From Nitrospirales bacterium (lineage in GTDB: Bacteria > Nitrospirota > Nitrospiria > Nitrospirales > UBA8639), in contig JALDRJ010000002.1 of NCBI GenBank assembly GCA_031315865.1, positions 2,392,001 through 2,456,000 on the forward strand: a stretch of 64,000 nt of DNA. The letters are read 5' to 3'. Below the pieces are notes generated by a model. That model was not told the DNA's origin. It saw nothing but the letters and a program-made list of their open reading frames with translations, and did not search any database. The position numbers and the translations under genes are program-made. Shown in pieces: positions 1-9,709 of the stretch (position 1 is the stretch's first letter; every line of letters starts with the position of its first letter).

Positions 1-7
1 AACTATC

Positions 8-1102
8 CTATGGAAAAAGACCGCAATGCGAGAGGCCAAGATGCTCCGGTAATCCTAGTGCGATATTCATCGATTGTATGGCTTGTCCGGCAGCACCTTT
101 TACGAGATTATCGATTGCAGCCACTGAGATGACTCGACGAGTTCGAGGGTCGTAACTCACGCTCAGATCACAGAAATTGGAACCTCGAACATGACTTGGA
201 GTCACGTCGTGCGGATTCTCGAAAATACGAATGAATGACTCGCCTTTGTAATAATCTTTATAGAGAGGGAGCCATTCTGTTCGAGACTGACCTGTCAGAT
301 TGACTGTTGCGTAGGCTGTGCTCAGAATTCCGCGATTGAGAGGGACAAGATGAGGGGTGAAGGAAATTGCATGAGTGGTAGTCGTCTCATCGTCGATTGA
401 TGTTCCGGATTTTCTTGAGATCTTCCAGAGTTCTTGCTCTATTTCCGACGTATGTCGATGAGTCCCAATCTTGTATGCATGGATTGATTCATGGGCCTCC
501 GGAAAGTGATAGGCCAGGCTCGGGCTTCGGCCAGCCCCTGATATGCCAGATTTTGCATCGATGATAATGCTCGAAGGGTCGATCAAGCGATGCGCGAGTA
601 ATGGCGCCAGTTGCAAGATAGCGGCTGTCGGATAACAACCAGGTACGGCGATCAGTCGAGCCTGCTGTATGGCTAGTCGATGAAGTTCAGGCAAGCCATA
701 GACCGCATTCTGCAAAAGAGAGGGATAGGGGTGAGAAACCTGATACCACTGTGCGTAGAGTTCTGGGTTATCGAGTCGATAGTCTGCGCTGAGATCGATG
801 ACCAGCTTATGGCGTTCGAAGAATTCTGCAACTGGGGTGAGAGCTTGAGTATGGGGAAGCGCTAAGAAAATAATCTCGGCTTGATCGGCGATGCGTTTCG
901 GGTCTAGCTGATCCAGTGACACTGACGTAACGCCCTGTAAATGTGGGAATATCGTGGACAGAAGCTGGCCGGCTGATTTTTCAGAAGCGACAACGGTTGA
1001 GATTGAAATCTCAGGATGTCCCTGTAAGAGTCGGAATAACTCTCCCCCAGTGTATCCACTGGCTCCGATAACTGCGACCTGTTTCTTTTGGTGTGTGGTC
1101 AT
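8..1102 (-). CDS. argC: N-acetyl-gamma-glutamyl-phosphate reductase
   Basis: This enzyme reduces N-acetylglutamyl phosphate to the semialdehyde with NADPH in cytosolic arginine biosynthesis. The 364-residue product has the N-terminal nucleotide-binding motif GASGYTGGELFRLL and the active-site segment VPGCYPTAAIL, which carries the catalytic cysteine. Its length is close to the family norm of about 345-360. It lies just downstream of the rplM-rpsI pair on the same strand but beyond a strong terminator hairpin (1161-1190), so it probably has its own promoter. The ATG at 1102 has no clear Shine-Dalgarno sequence, but it puts the Rossmann motif at the usual distance from the N-terminus. Confidence 0.96.
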   Translation of the reverse strand: MTTHQKKQVAVIGASGYTGGELFRLLQGHPEISISTVVASEKSAGQLLSTIFPHLQGVTSVSLDQLDPKRIADQAEIIFLALPHTQALTPVAEFFERHKLVIDLSADYRLDNPELYAQWYQVSHPYPSLLQNAVYGLPELHRLAIQQARLIAVPGCYPTAAILQLAPLLAHRLIDPSSIIIDAKSGISGAGRSPSLAYHFPEAHESIHAYKIGTHRHTSEIEQELWKISRKSGTSIDDETTTTHAISFTPHLVPLNRGILSTAYATVNLTGQSRTEWLPLYKDYYKGESFIRIFENPHDVTPSHVRGSNFCDLSVSYDPRTRRVISVAAIDNLVKGAAGQAIQSMNIALGLPEHLGLSHCGLFP

Positions 1103-1160
1103 AGAGAAATTTTTATCGATATATTTGAAATGTTTTCAGCCATTTTAGGATGGCAGAAAC

Positions 1161-1190
1161 AAAAAAGGGAAGACCCAAAGGCCTTCCCTT
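1161..1190 (-). terminator. Rho-independent terminator after rpsI
   Basis: The arms AAGGGAAG (1165-1172) and CTTCCCTT (1183-1190) are complementary, with a further CC/GG pair inside. Read on the minus strand, the stem is followed directly by a run of six T. It sits 28 bp after the rpsI stop codon, so it should end the rplM-rpsI transcript before argC. Confidence 0.85.
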
Positions 1191-1217
1191 CGTGATCGTA
1201 AATTCCAGGAACCGTTC

Positions 1218-1610
1218 TCAGCGTTTGGAGTATTGGAATTTTGATCGTGCCCCTTTTTGTCCGTATTTCTTTCGCTCTTTGACTCGAGAATCACGTGTCA
1301 AGAGACCTTTCTTTTTCAGTGGCTCACGAAGCGAGGGGGTTAAGGCCGACAGGGCCTTCGCGATGGCATGACGCAGCGCTCCAGCCTGTCCGGAAACTCC
1401 ACCACCCGCGAGTGTAGCCCGTACATTATACTGTCCTGTTGTTCCGGTGATCTCAAAAGGCGAAAGGATTTGATTTTGATGTCCCAGCCTCGTGAAGTAT
1501 TCCTGAGCAGGTTTATTGTTGACGTGAATCTCACCATTGCCCGGCTCAATCCAAGCTCGAGCGACGGCATACTTTTTTTTCCCTGTTGCGTATTGTGTTG
1601 TTTCAACCAT
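1218..1610 (-). CDS. rpsI: 30S ribosomal protein S9
   Basis: Small-subunit ribosomal protein whose C-terminal tail reaches towards the P-site tRNA. The product is 130 residues, the usual size, and has the typical Arg/Lys-rich end finishing in QYSKR, which matches the conserved S9 terminus. The motifs RKKYAVARAWIEPG near the start and GGGVSGQAGALRHAIAKAL in the middle are characteristic. A GAGGA ribosome binding site lies about 9 bases upstream of the ATG. It follows rplM on the same strand, as in most bacteria, and is followed by a strong terminator. Confidence 0.97.
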   Translation of the reverse strand: MVETTQYATGKKKYAVARAWIEPGNGEIHVNNKPAQEYFTRLGHQNQILSPFEITGTTGQYNVRATLAGGGVSGQAGALRHAIAKALSALTPSLREPLKKKGLLTRDSRVKERKKYGQKGARSKFQYSKR

Positions 1611-1664
1611 GTTCCAATGTCCTCGTTTAGAAATCAGGGTGATGAGAAATACAATTTTTGGCCA

Positions 1665-2093
1665 CTATAGCACAAGAGGCTGAGGGTTTTGGGCTGCATG
1701 TGGATGTTCAGGGCCCGGGTATAATCGTAGCTTTTTGGCCATTTGTTTACCTAAGGAGTTCTTGGGAAGCATCCCTCGAATGGCCACATTGAGTAGCTCG
1801 GTTGGCTTCTTTTCATGCAGCTTTTCCGCAGTGACGGACTTAATGCCTCCGGGATAGCCTGTGTGATGATAGTACGTCTTCACCTTGAACTTATCTCGTG
1901 TGAGCTGTATTCGACCTGCATTAATCACGACGACATGGTCTCCCGTGTCGACATTCGGGGTAAAGATCGGCTTATGTTTTCCTCGTAAAACCATGGCGAT
2001 TCGAGAGGCCAGCCGTCCGAGGGTTTTGCCCTCAGCGTCAATAATGTGCCATTTCCTCTCAAGTTCCAGTGGTTTGGCTTGAAACGATCGCAT
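1665..2093 (-). CDS. rplM: 50S ribosomal protein L13
   Basis: Large-subunit ribosomal protein L13, an early assembly protein. The motif GRLASRIAMVLRGKHKP and the region after it are typical. I chose the ATG at 2093, which gives MRSFQAKP and 142 residues, the same length as E. coli L13, because AAGGAG lies 6 bases upstream of it. An in-frame ATG at 2111 would add six residues but has no ribosome binding site. It is the first gene of the rplM-rpsI pair, with a 54-base gap to rpsI. Confidence 0.96.
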   Translation of the reverse strand: MRSFQAKPLELERKWHIIDAEGKTLGRLASRIAMVLRGKHKPIFTPNVDTGDHVVVINAGRIQLTRDKFKVKTYYHHTGYPGGIKSVTAEKLHEKKPTELLNVAIRGMLPKNSLGKQMAKKLRLYPGPEHPHAAQNPQPLVL

Positions 2094-2145
2094 GAATTTC
2101 TCCTTCGTCATCCGGGACGTTCATTAAATCAAGTTATGACTATGT

Positions 2146-2631
2146 TTATGGTGTTTCAGCTTCAGACTGACCGAAGCTTTTGGGGTCTAGTTTAGCTAGC
2201 CAAGCATCTAAATTTTCTCCGCCTCGACGTTCTAAGACTTCCGGCGTGACATAAATCTGACTTTTGGTCCGAAGTGCCAAGGCGATGGCATCGCTTGGCC
2301 GTGCGTCGACTATCTTTTCAAACCCATTTTTTGATAGGTGAATGGACGCATAATACGTGTTATTCTTTACTTCAGTAATGATGACTCGTGCGACAGTGAA
2401 TCCCAAATGCTCTCCAAAGCTGTAGATTAAATCATGGCTCATCGGTCGAGGTGGGACCACTTCCTCCAGGGCTAATCGAATAGAAGTCCCTTCTGCCGTT
2501 CCGACCCAAATGGGAAGCACCTCAGAGTTTATTTCATCCCTGAGAACAACAATTTGGGTATCCGTGTTAGGATCGATCAGGACTCCATGGACTTTAAGAC
2601 TGATCAGGCTTTCTTCGGCAAATTCCGTCAT
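2146..2631 (-). CDS. Bifunctional nuclease-fold (DUF151) protein, copy A
   Basis: A 161-residue member of the BFN/DUF151 family, named from plant proteins with DNase and RNase activity; the role in bacteria is poorly defined. Family hallmarks visible are VVLRDE, LPIWVGTAEG, PPRPMSHDL and DARPSDAIALALR. It lies 54 bases downstream of a clearly related gene (2686-3141), so the two look like a tandem duplication. The C-terminal tail after the BFN core (LDAWLAKLDPKSFGQ) resembles that of its neighbour. Biochemical function is not established from sequence alone. Confidence 0.85.
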   Translation of the reverse strand: MTEFAEESLISLKVHGVLIDPNTDTQIVVLRDEINSEVLPIWVGTAEGTSIRLALEEVVPPRPMSHDLIYSFGEHLGFTVARVIITEVKNNTYYASIHLSKNGFEKIVDARPSDAIALALRTKSQIYVTPEVLERRGGENLDAWLAKLDPKSFGQSEAETP

Positions 2632-2685
2632 GAACTTCGTTGCTCTTGCAGTTTTCGTGTCGGTTTATAAGGAGACCACGAATCT

Positions 2686-3141
2686 CTAGCTTTCGAACTT
2701 CCCAAAATCTTCGGGCTTGAGATTTTCCAGCCAGCGTTCGAGTTCTTCAGAGCTTTGCTTATGCAGAACGTCAGCGGTGGCGAAAATTGGTGCTTCAGTC
2801 CGTAAGGCCACGGCAATGGCATCACTAGGGCGTGAGTCGATCGAAAATTCTGAATCTCCATAGAGTAAGTGAATTTTCGCAAAGTATGTATTTTCTTTCA
2901 GGTCTGTGAGAACGACGCTAATGACCTTGGCTTCCATACTGTCCAGAATAGCTTTCATTAAGTCATGAGTCATAGGGCGAGGGGGGGCGATACGCTCAAG
3001 TGCGAAACTAATGGCGCTGGCCTCGGCCTTGCCAACCCAAATTGGCAACATATCGGAATTCTGCTCATCTCTCAAGATCACAATGTATGCATTATTGTAG
3101 GGGTCAAAGAGCAATCCCCGAACATTCATTTGATTGAGCAT
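2686..3141 (-). CDS. Bifunctional nuclease-fold (DUF151) protein, copy B
   Basis: A 151-residue BFN/DUF151 protein. It shares with copy A the segments VILRDE, LPIWVGKAEAS, PPRPMTHDLM, the phrase SRPSDAIAVALRT and a matching C-terminus (LERWLENLKPEDFGKF). The order on the minus strand is copy B then copy A, suggesting cotranscription. The region upstream (3142-3355, towards proS) is A/T-rich with no gene visible and could hold the promoter. Confidence 0.85.
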   Translation of the reverse strand: MLNQMNVRGLLFDPYNNAYIVILRDEQNSDMLPIWVGKAEASAISFALERIAPPRPMTHDLMKAILDSMEAKVISVVLTDLKENTYFAKIHLLYGDSEFSIDSRPSDAIAVALRTEAPIFATADVLHKQSSEELERWLENLKPEDFGKFES

Positions 3142-3355
3142 AGCCGGCCCTCAGCTGACAAACGAACAACTTAATACTATATCTCACAGGAAAAATATTA
3201 CGGTATCATTCGTATGCTTAAATTGTCAATGAAAAACATGGAATTAAATGGTTGAATTTTCTGTAAAAACAAGACGTTATAGATGACAAAACCGTTGCTG
3301 AGTATCGAGAGGGTTGGGGGTTTTCAGCAAGTTTCTTTGAAAAACGTAAAATGGT

Positions 3356-5062
3356 TTATGACGATATTTGGGCACGAAGGTACTGGACCAGATCATCGGG
3401 GGGTACTGGTGTTTTCTCGCCACTTTTCCGGTCTTTGACCTCGATCGTTCCTTGCGCCAAGCCTTTATCGCCAATAATGACTTGAAATGGCGCGCCTATT
3501 AAGTCTGCGTCATTAAATTTTACTCCGGCGCGTTCCTGTCTGTCATCGAGCAAGACTTCAAGATTGGCACGTTCCAGCTCGACGTACATTCTCTCTGTGA
3601 CGGTTTGTACGAGCTCGGACTGAGTGACGGGGATCAGGTGAACATGAAATGGGGCGATCGGAATAGGCCAGACAATGCCACGTTCATCATGATTTTGTTC
3701 GATCGCGGCCGCGGCGGTCCTGCTCACTCCGATCCCGTAGCAACCCATCACGGCCTCATGGGCCACGCCTTGAGAATCGAGATAAGTGGCACCCATTTTC
3801 TGGCTATATTTGGTGCCAAGCATGAAGACATGCCCCACTTCAATGCCACGTGCTGTTTCGAGTTTGCCTGAGCTTTGGGGGGAAGGGTCACCGGCTTGAG
3901 CTTGTCGAAAGTCGCCTATCTCGTCGATGGTAAAATCCCGTTCAAGGTTAACATTGAGATAATGCGTGTCCGTCTCATTGGCACCGACGATAAAATTGCG
4001 GAGTAGGCTGACGGCTTGATCGGCAAGAATTTTAATGTTGTGAAGCCCGACAGGACCAGCGAATCCGACTGGGGCAGTCGTAGCAGCTCGAACGGTTTCT
4101 GGATCAGCCAGTGTCAGCTCATGGATGTTGAGGTGACGTTGTATTTTGATTTCATTCACTTGGTGATCGCCTCGAACGAGTACAGCGATGAGCGAATTCT
4201 TAGGCGTCGTATACAGCAAAGTTTTCACGATGCGGTCCGGAGTTGTGGCTAAGATGTCGCACACTTCTGCGACGGTCTTCGCGTTCGGGGTGGAGACCTT
4301 TTGGAGTGGTTTAAGGGGAGTGTGTTCCTCTGTACGAGAAGCAGGAAGGACTTCTGCTCTTTCGACATTTGCCGCATACGCACTTTCAGGATCATAGACG
4401 ATCAATTCTTCTCCTGCGTTCGCAAGAACCATGAATTCATGGGATGATGTTCCGCCAATGAGACCGGTATCGGCTTCAACAGCCCGGAAATGAAGGCCGG
4501 TTCTCGTGAAAATACGATGATAGGCCTCATACATGTCTTGATAGCTCTTGCGTGAGTCCTCTTGATTCTGATCGAAGCTATAGGCATCTTTCATGAGAAA
4601 CTCGCGTCCGCGCATCAACCCGAATCGTGGGCGAATCTCATCACGAAACTTGGTTTGAATTTGATACAGCGTGACAGGGAGTTGTCTGTACGATCGTACC
4701 TCGCGGCGAAAGAGGTCGGTCACCACTTCTTCATGGGTGGGGCCGAAACAAAAGTTTCGATCATGACGATCCTGGCAACGAAGAAGCTCTTTGCCATAAA
4801 AATCCCATCGTTCGGTTTCCTTCCAGAGTTCTGCCGGAGAAAGAATGGGCAAAAGCACTTCCTGGGCACCGATGCGGTTCATTTCTTCTCGGATAATGCA
4901 TTCGATTTTTCTGAGTACCCGAAGGCCGAGAGGCAGGTAGGAATAAATGCCTGCGGCCACCTTACGGATCATGCCGGCTCGAAGCATGAGGCGGTGACTG
5001 ATAATTTCCGCTTCACCGGGGTCTTCCCGCAATGTGGGTATGAGAGTCTGTGTCGTGCGCAT
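3356..5062 (-). CDS. proS: Prolyl-tRNA synthetase (bacterial type)
   Basis: Charges tRNA-Pro with proline in the cytosol. The 568-residue product matches the bacterial type with an insertion (editing) domain, roughly residues 230-390, between class II motifs 2 and 3. Visible motifs are FRDEIRPRFGLMRGREF (motif 2), GTSSHEF, GCYGIGVSR near motif 3, and a C-terminal anticodon-binding domain. It is the last gene of the uppS-cdsA-dxr-rseP-proS cluster, 82 bases after rseP. No strong ribosome binding site precedes the ATG. Confidence 0.97.
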   Translation of the reverse strand: MRTTQTLIPTLREDPGEAEIISHRLMLRAGMIRKVAAGIYSYLPLGLRVLRKIECIIREEMNRIGAQEVLLPILSPAELWKETERWDFYGKELLRCQDRHDRNFCFGPTHEEVVTDLFRREVRSYRQLPVTLYQIQTKFRDEIRPRFGLMRGREFLMKDAYSFDQNQEDSRKSYQDMYEAYHRIFTRTGLHFRAVEADTGLIGGTSSHEFMVLANAGEELIVYDPESAYAANVERAEVLPASRTEEHTPLKPLQKVSTPNAKTVAEVCDILATTPDRIVKTLLYTTPKNSLIAVLVRGDHQVNEIKIQRHLNIHELTLADPETVRAATTAPVGFAGPVGLHNIKILADQAVSLLRNFIVGANETDTHYLNVNLERDFTIDEIGDFRQAQAGDPSPQSSGKLETARGIEVGHVFMLGTKYSQKMGATYLDSQGVAHEAVMGCYGIGVSRTAAAAIEQNHDERGIVWPIPIAPFHVHLIPVTQSELVQTVTERMYVELERANLEVLLDDRQERAGVKFNDADLIGAPFQVIIGDKGLAQGTIEVKDRKSGEKTPVPPDDLVQYLRAQISS

Positions 5063-5144
5063 AGAGTGTGTCCGTTTATGTTCGTATCACAATGGTCGAG
5101 GAGTGAGACTCGAAGGAGATGAATGATCTAGGGTATTTGCCAAC

Positions 5145-6545
5145 TTATTGGAGAAGCCGCGAGACGTCATTCCATGTGGCATATACCATAACGCAGAGCA
5201 GTAAGACCAACCCCACTTGCTGTGCGACTTCGCGGGATCGTTCACCCAGGGGACGGCCGAGAACGGCCTCACACGCGAAGAAAAATAAATGTCCTCCGTC
5301 TAAGATAGGAATGGGGAGAAGGTTTAAGATGCCGAGATTCACGCTTAATATGGCGATGAGGAAAATAAGGCTCGTGATACCCTGTTCTGCATGTTCGCCC
5401 GATACGCTGGCGATCATGACCGGTCCACCAATATTTTTCGAAGAAATCTCGCCTGTGATCAGTTTATAGACTCCCAAAACAGTCAGTTCACACCACTTCC
5501 ATGTCGCGACAAGGCCATCGACGGGAGCCATGAAGATCGAGTCAGTCGTAATCATGGATCGTCCCTGAACACGGATCCCGATTTTTCCGATGATCTCAGT
5601 CTTACCGTCTTCCGTCTGAATCTTTTCGGCCGTTGGAGTGATCGTGATGGGAAGGATCTTCGTCTTCCGTTCGACATTGATCAAAATGGGTTCTTGCGGA
5701 TGTTTCCGCACGATTTCTGTCATTTGTTTCCAGGTGTGAATGGCCTGTCCGTCAATTGCTAAGATTCGATCCCCGGCAAGCAAGCCAGATTCCATCGCCG
5801 GTGTATTCGGCACCACATCTCCGATGACCGGAGGAATGGCCTCAATACCTAATTCATAGATGTATTCATCCGGCTGATCGGGGTGGGGCTTCGATGTAGG
5901 CGTGATGATGAAAGTCTTTGCTTTCCCGGCACGGAGCACATCAATCGTCATCGAACGGCCATGGCTGTTTATGATGGATTCCGACAATTCTCCATAGGTC
6001 GAAATCTCCGTGTCATTGGCCTGAATGATTCGATCTCCAATCTGCAGTCCAGCTTGCTCAGCGGGAGAGCCGGGAATGATCGCCTGCACTTTGGGGGTCA
6101 AATCCTGGAACGTCGGGACAAAAAGAGGCGATCCGCTCGCTAGCAAACCTGCAAAAATAAGGTAAGTCAGGAGAAAATTAAAAGCTGGCCCAGCCGCTAC
6201 GATCAGAGTTTTATGCCACAGGGTTTGATGGGTAAAAGACTTTCGTTCTTCTTCGAGACTCACGTCTTCCGTGTCATCCTCTCCGAGCATCTTGACATAC
6301 CCGCCCAGGGGCACCGCAGAAATCAGGTATTCAGTGTCTCCGACGGTACGGCTAAATAATTTGGGGCCAAAGCCAATGGAAAATTTTAATACCTTCACGC
6401 CAACCCACCGTGCGACTAAAAAATGTCCATACTCATGGAATGCCACCAACACACCAAGTACGATCAAAAACCACCATATTTTTTGAGCGAAGACAAAGAT
6501 GGCATCCGGAGACAAGGCCAGAAATGCGTTGGATAGAACGGTCAT
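5145..6545 (-). CDS. rseP: RIP metalloprotease RseP (site-2 protease)
   Basis: Inner-membrane zinc protease that cuts membrane-spanning anti-sigma factors and signal-peptide remnants within the bilayer. The zinc motif HEYGH is at residues 37-41, in the first transmembrane helix. Two PDZ-like regions follow (around residues 140-210 and 220-300), each with a phrase such as GSPAEQAGLQIGD. The second conserved motif, NLLPIPILDGGHLFF, is near the C-terminus. The product is 466 residues, close to E. coli RseP. It sits 10 bases after dxr, in the common lipid/envelope gene order. Confidence 0.96.
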   Translation of the reverse strand: MTVLSNAFLALSPDAIFVFAQKIWWFLIVLGVLVAFHEYGHFLVARWVGVKVLKFSIGFGPKLFSRTVGDTEYLISAVPLGGYVKMLGEDDTEDVSLEEERKSFTHQTLWHKTLIVAAGPAFNFLLTYLIFAGLLASGSPLFVPTFQDLTPKVQAIIPGSPAEQAGLQIGDRIIQANDTEISTYGELSESIINSHGRSMTIDVLRAGKAKTFIITPTSKPHPDQPDEYIYELGIEAIPPVIGDVVPNTPAMESGLLAGDRILAIDGQAIHTWKQMTEIVRKHPQEPILINVERKTKILPITITPTAEKIQTEDGKTEIIGKIGIRVQGRSMITTDSIFMAPVDGLVATWKWCELTVLGVYKLITGEISSKNIGGPVMIASVSGEHAEQGITSLIFLIAILSVNLGILNLLPIPILDGGHLFFFACEAVLGRPLGERSREVAQQVGLVLLLCVMVYATWNDVSRLLQ

Positions 6546-6555
6546 ATTGTTTACC

Positions 6556-7716
6556 CTATTTTACAGAGAGGGCGCAGAGTGCCGAAGCTTTTTCACGTGC
6601 CCAGCGATCGACTTCCAGGGCATCTTCGATGGTTCGTAATTCCTGGGGAGAATACATCATCATGGTTTCTTCTATGATTTTGGGGATATCCAAGAATGCG
6701 ATCGATTGATCAAGAAAAGCTTGGACCGCCACTTCATTGGCCGCGTTTAAGGTTGCTGGAAGCCCTCCCCCTTCTGCCAAAGCATCATAGGCCAATCGGG
6801 CACAGGGAAATTTAGTAAAATCAGGTTGAGCGAAATGTAGCTGCCCGATCGTTGCGAGGTCGAGCAAGGGCGGATCTAAGGGCACGCGTTTCGGATAATT
6901 GAGCGCATACGAGATGGGAGTTCGCATGTCAGGTAGCCCCAGTTGTGCCATGACCGACCCATCACGATATTCTACCAGAGAATGAATGATACTTTCTCGG
7001 TGGATCACGATATTAATTTGAGAGGCAGGGATCGTAAACAGCCATTTGGCCTCGATCACTTCCAGGCCCTTATTCATCAATGTGGCAGAGTCAATGGTAA
7101 TTTTTGCCCCCATCTCCCAATTGGGATGTTTTAACGCCTGTTCGACGGTGACCTCTTGGATGGATTCCAGGGGCCAATCCCAGAAAGGTCCCCCTGAAGC
7201 CGTGAGCACAATGCGGCGTACGTCTTCGTGACGATGTCCTTCAAGCGATTGAAATATCGCGCTATGCTCACTATCGATTGGGAAAATCGTGGTGCCTTGT
7301 TTCTGAGCTTCTTCCTGCATCAAATGACCGACCATAACCATCGGTTCCTTATTGGCTAGGGCGACATGGCGTCCTGCGCGAAGTGCAGCCATGGTGGGCC
7401 GTAGGCCAGCACCTCCGACAATAGCTGAAATCACGATATCGCTGTCGGCGTCCTGCGCGACTGTGCAGAGACCTTCAACGCCGCTTAATATTTCCACGGG
7501 AGATCCATTCAAACGAGTCCGTAGCGCATTGGCGGCTGTTTCAGAGGAAAGGGCAACGATTCGAGGTCGAAAGGCACGAATTTGCTCTTCAAGTTTCTCA
7601 TGATTATTGCCAGCCGTAAGGCCCACGATCGAAAATTGGTCGGGGAACCTTGAAACGATGTCCAACGTGCTGGCTCCGATTGATCCGGTTGAGCCAAGGA
7701 TGACGATGTTTTTCAT
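6556..7716 (-). CDS. dxr: 1-deoxy-D-xylulose 5-phosphate reductoisomerase
   Basis: Second enzyme of the non-mevalonate isoprenoid pathway; it rearranges and reduces DXP to MEP with NADPH. The protein has 386 residues, with the NADPH-binding motif GSTGSIGAST at residues 8-17, ANKEPMVMVG, and the metal/substrate region PIDSEHSAIFQ. The isoprenoids it feeds include undecaprenyl phosphate (uppS is upstream in the same operon) and the hopanoid precursors handled by hpnD/hpnE in this window. Gap to cdsA is 28 bases. Confidence 0.97.
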   Translation of the reverse strand: MKNIVILGSTGSIGASTLDIVSRFPDQFSIVGLTAGNNHEKLEEQIRAFRPRIVALSSETAANALRTRLNGSPVEILSGVEGLCTVAQDADSDIVISAIVGGAGLRPTMAALRAGRHVALANKEPMVMVGHLMQEEAQKQGTTIFPIDSEHSAIFQSLEGHRHEDVRRIVLTASGGPFWDWPLESIQEVTVEQALKHPNWEMGAKITIDSATLMNKGLEVIEAKWLFTIPASQINIVIHRESIIHSLVEYRDGSVMAQLGLPDMRTPISYALNYPKRVPLDPPLLDLATIGQLHFAQPDFTKFPCARLAYDALAEGGGLPATLNAANEVAVQAFLDQSIAFLDIPKIIEETMMMYSPQELRTIEDALEVDRWAREKASALCALSVK

Positions 7717-7744
7717 GATGAATACCTTTTTCGTTCTGCGGTCG

Positions 7745-8629
7745 CTAGGCCAGAGGTCCGAATGTCAACATATAGTAATAAAATGTCGGTGCGGTCAGTA
7801 GTAAACTATCGATCCTATCCAGAAACCCGCCATGACCGGGTATGAGTGACCCAGAGTCTTTGATTCCCGCACTTCGCTTAAATGCGGACTCTGCGAGATC
7901 CCCCAATAATCCCACACAGGACAGGAGAATGCCAAGGACCAGGCAATGAACAATGGATAGTGATGGAAGAAACCAGAAATGACAGAGGACCGCCATAAGC
8001 ATGGAAAAGATCATACCGGCCATGAAGCCTTCTATGGTTTTCTTGGGGCTGAGCCGGGGAGCGATGGCTCGTGTTCCGATTGAAGCTCCGACATAATAAC
8101 CAGCCGTATCCGCGGCCCAGGTGACCAAGATCACAAAGAATATCAGCAAGTCTCCGGATTCAAGTTTTCTAATAAGCAGCAGATGTCCCAGGCACAGACC
8201 GATGTAGAAAACGCCAAATAGCATGCCGAGGGGATGAGAGATCATCTGTCGCAATCGTCCTGGAGCGAACATCAGGAAGATTAACAGTCCTATGAGCAGG
8301 AGTGTGAAAAAGCCTGTCAGGCCGTCATGCGTGGTCCACTGAAGCAGCGTCAGGATGAGCACAAGGCTTGTGAATGATATGAGAAGAGAAGAGAGAGAGG
8401 GTGAGGAATGCTCGGTCATCTTGGTGAATTCCCATAACGCGAGACCGGCGACGACGACGATCAGTGCAAAGAACGCGATGGGAGGGGCATAGCGAACGAC
8501 CAGGTAAAAGAGTGGGGCAAAGAGAAGGGCAGGGTACACCCGTTCGAGCGTAAATCGATGCGATCGTCCTTGTTGGCCTGCACTCTCTGGGGAAAATGAG
8601 GGCTTAGGAGCTGTCGGGTCGTTACTCAC
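7745..8629 (-). CDS. cdsA: Phosphatidate cytidylyltransferase
   Basis: Makes CDP-diacylglycerol from phosphatidic acid and CTP in the inner membrane. The 294-residue protein has several hydrophobic segments and the CDP-DAG synthase signature near the C-terminus (SAGIKDSGSLIPGHGGFLDR), preceded by SPKKTIEGF. The start is a GTG at 8629 that overlaps the uppS stop as GTGA, a sign of translational coupling. A polar N-terminal tail of about 25 residues precedes the first membrane helix. Confidence 0.95.
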   Translation of the reverse strand: MSNDPTAPKPSFSPESAGQQGRSHRFTLERVYPALLFAPLFYLVVRYAPPIAFFALIVVVAGLALWEFTKMTEHSSPSLSSLLISFTSLVLILTLLQWTTHDGLTGFFTLLLIGLLIFLMFAPGRLRQMISHPLGMLFGVFYIGLCLGHLLLIRKLESGDLLIFFVILVTWAADTAGYYVGASIGTRAIAPRLSPKKTIEGFMAGMIFSMLMAVLCHFWFLPSLSIVHCLVLGILLSCVGLLGDLAESAFKRSAGIKDSGSLIPGHGGFLDRIDSLLLTAPTFYYYMLTFGPLA

Positions 8630-9423
8630 AACCCATTCTGAGGAGATACGGTATGCGGTACGCGCCCAAATCTGCGCTCACGGCTTTGGTAGTCAAGCAG
8701 TGCGGTGAGGAGCTCTTGCCGGCGAAAATCTGGCCACAGGGTCTTGGTGAAGTACAGTTCTGTGTAGGCGATTTGCCATGGAAGAAAATTGCTGATACGT
8801 GTTTCACCACTCGTTCGGATCAATAAATCAGGGTCGGGAAGCCCATGCGTGGTTAAATACCGTTCAAAAAGATCTTCCTGAATATCTTGCGGTCTTATGC
8901 TGCCAGCTTGAATGTCGTGGACCAGGTTTTTGACAGCATCGATAATTTCTGCTCGACCACCATAACTGAGGGCAACGGTCAGGACTCGATCGGTGAAGTG
9001 TTGCGTTTCTTCGGCAACATTTTGGACAAGGTGGTAGACGGATTTGGGGAGTTTTTCTAGCCTCCCAATGGGGAAAAACCGAACTTGACGTTCATGGAAG
9101 ATCTGGCGTTCTTCTGTCAGATAATCATTCAGGAGACGCATCAGCAGGGAAACTTCATGCGCCGGTCTATTCCAATTTTCATGCGAAAACGCGTAGATCG
9201 TGACGTGTGGAATGCCTATTTCATGACACACATCCAGAACATCACGGAGCGCGGACAAACCCTCCCGATGTCCCTCAATCCTCGGAAGGCCTCGGAGCGC
9301 AGCCCATCGTCCATTCCCATCCATGATGATGGCGACGTGCCGGGGCAGGAGAGACAGCTCGAGCTGAGACAAGAGTTCAGCTTCGATGACCTGAGGGGGA
9401 GGCGCAACCTGGTAATGGCTCAT
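8626..9423 (-). CDS. uppS: Undecaprenyl diphosphate synthase
   Basis: Cis-prenyltransferase making the C55 carrier for peptidoglycan and other envelope polymers. The hallmark MDGNGRWA is near residue 34 and the C-terminal signature RTSGETRISNFLPWQ is present. At 265 residues it is slightly long because of a leader of about 28 residues before the core. It appears to be the first gene of the operon running down to proS; the 286 bases between it and the divergent tldD should contain both promoters. Confidence 0.96.
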   Translation of the reverse strand: MSHYQVAPPPQVIEAELLSQLELSLLPRHVAIIMDGNGRWAALRGLPRIEGHREGLSALRDVLDVCHEIGIPHVTIYAFSHENWNRPAHEVSLLMRLLNDYLTEERQIFHERQVRFFPIGRLEKLPKSVYHLVQNVAEETQHFTDRVLTVALSYGGRAEIIDAVKNLVHDIQAGSIRPQDIQEDLFERYLTTHGLPDPDLLIRTSGETRISNFLPWQIAYTELYFTKTLWPDFRRQELLTALLDYQSRERRFGRVPHTVSPQNGL

Positions 9424-9709
9424 GAATTACGCAAACTGAATAGGATTAGGAGACTTGTGTTAGGAACGCCCTGATGAACAGGACTAACTTTTAGTCTAAT
9501 GAGGAATCAGGGGTTTGTCAAACGCCTAGTAGGACGAAACGTGAACTCATCATGCCTATTCATTCATATTCATGCCCGATCTCATTACATGCTGATTGCA
9601 TATCGATTGGATATCGGGCGTGACTAGAAATTGCACAGCCAAAATAGGATGGGCTATACTCTGCTTTCTTTTCGGCTCAGTTCAGATATTGCGCGAAGAC
9701 AAGGTCAGC

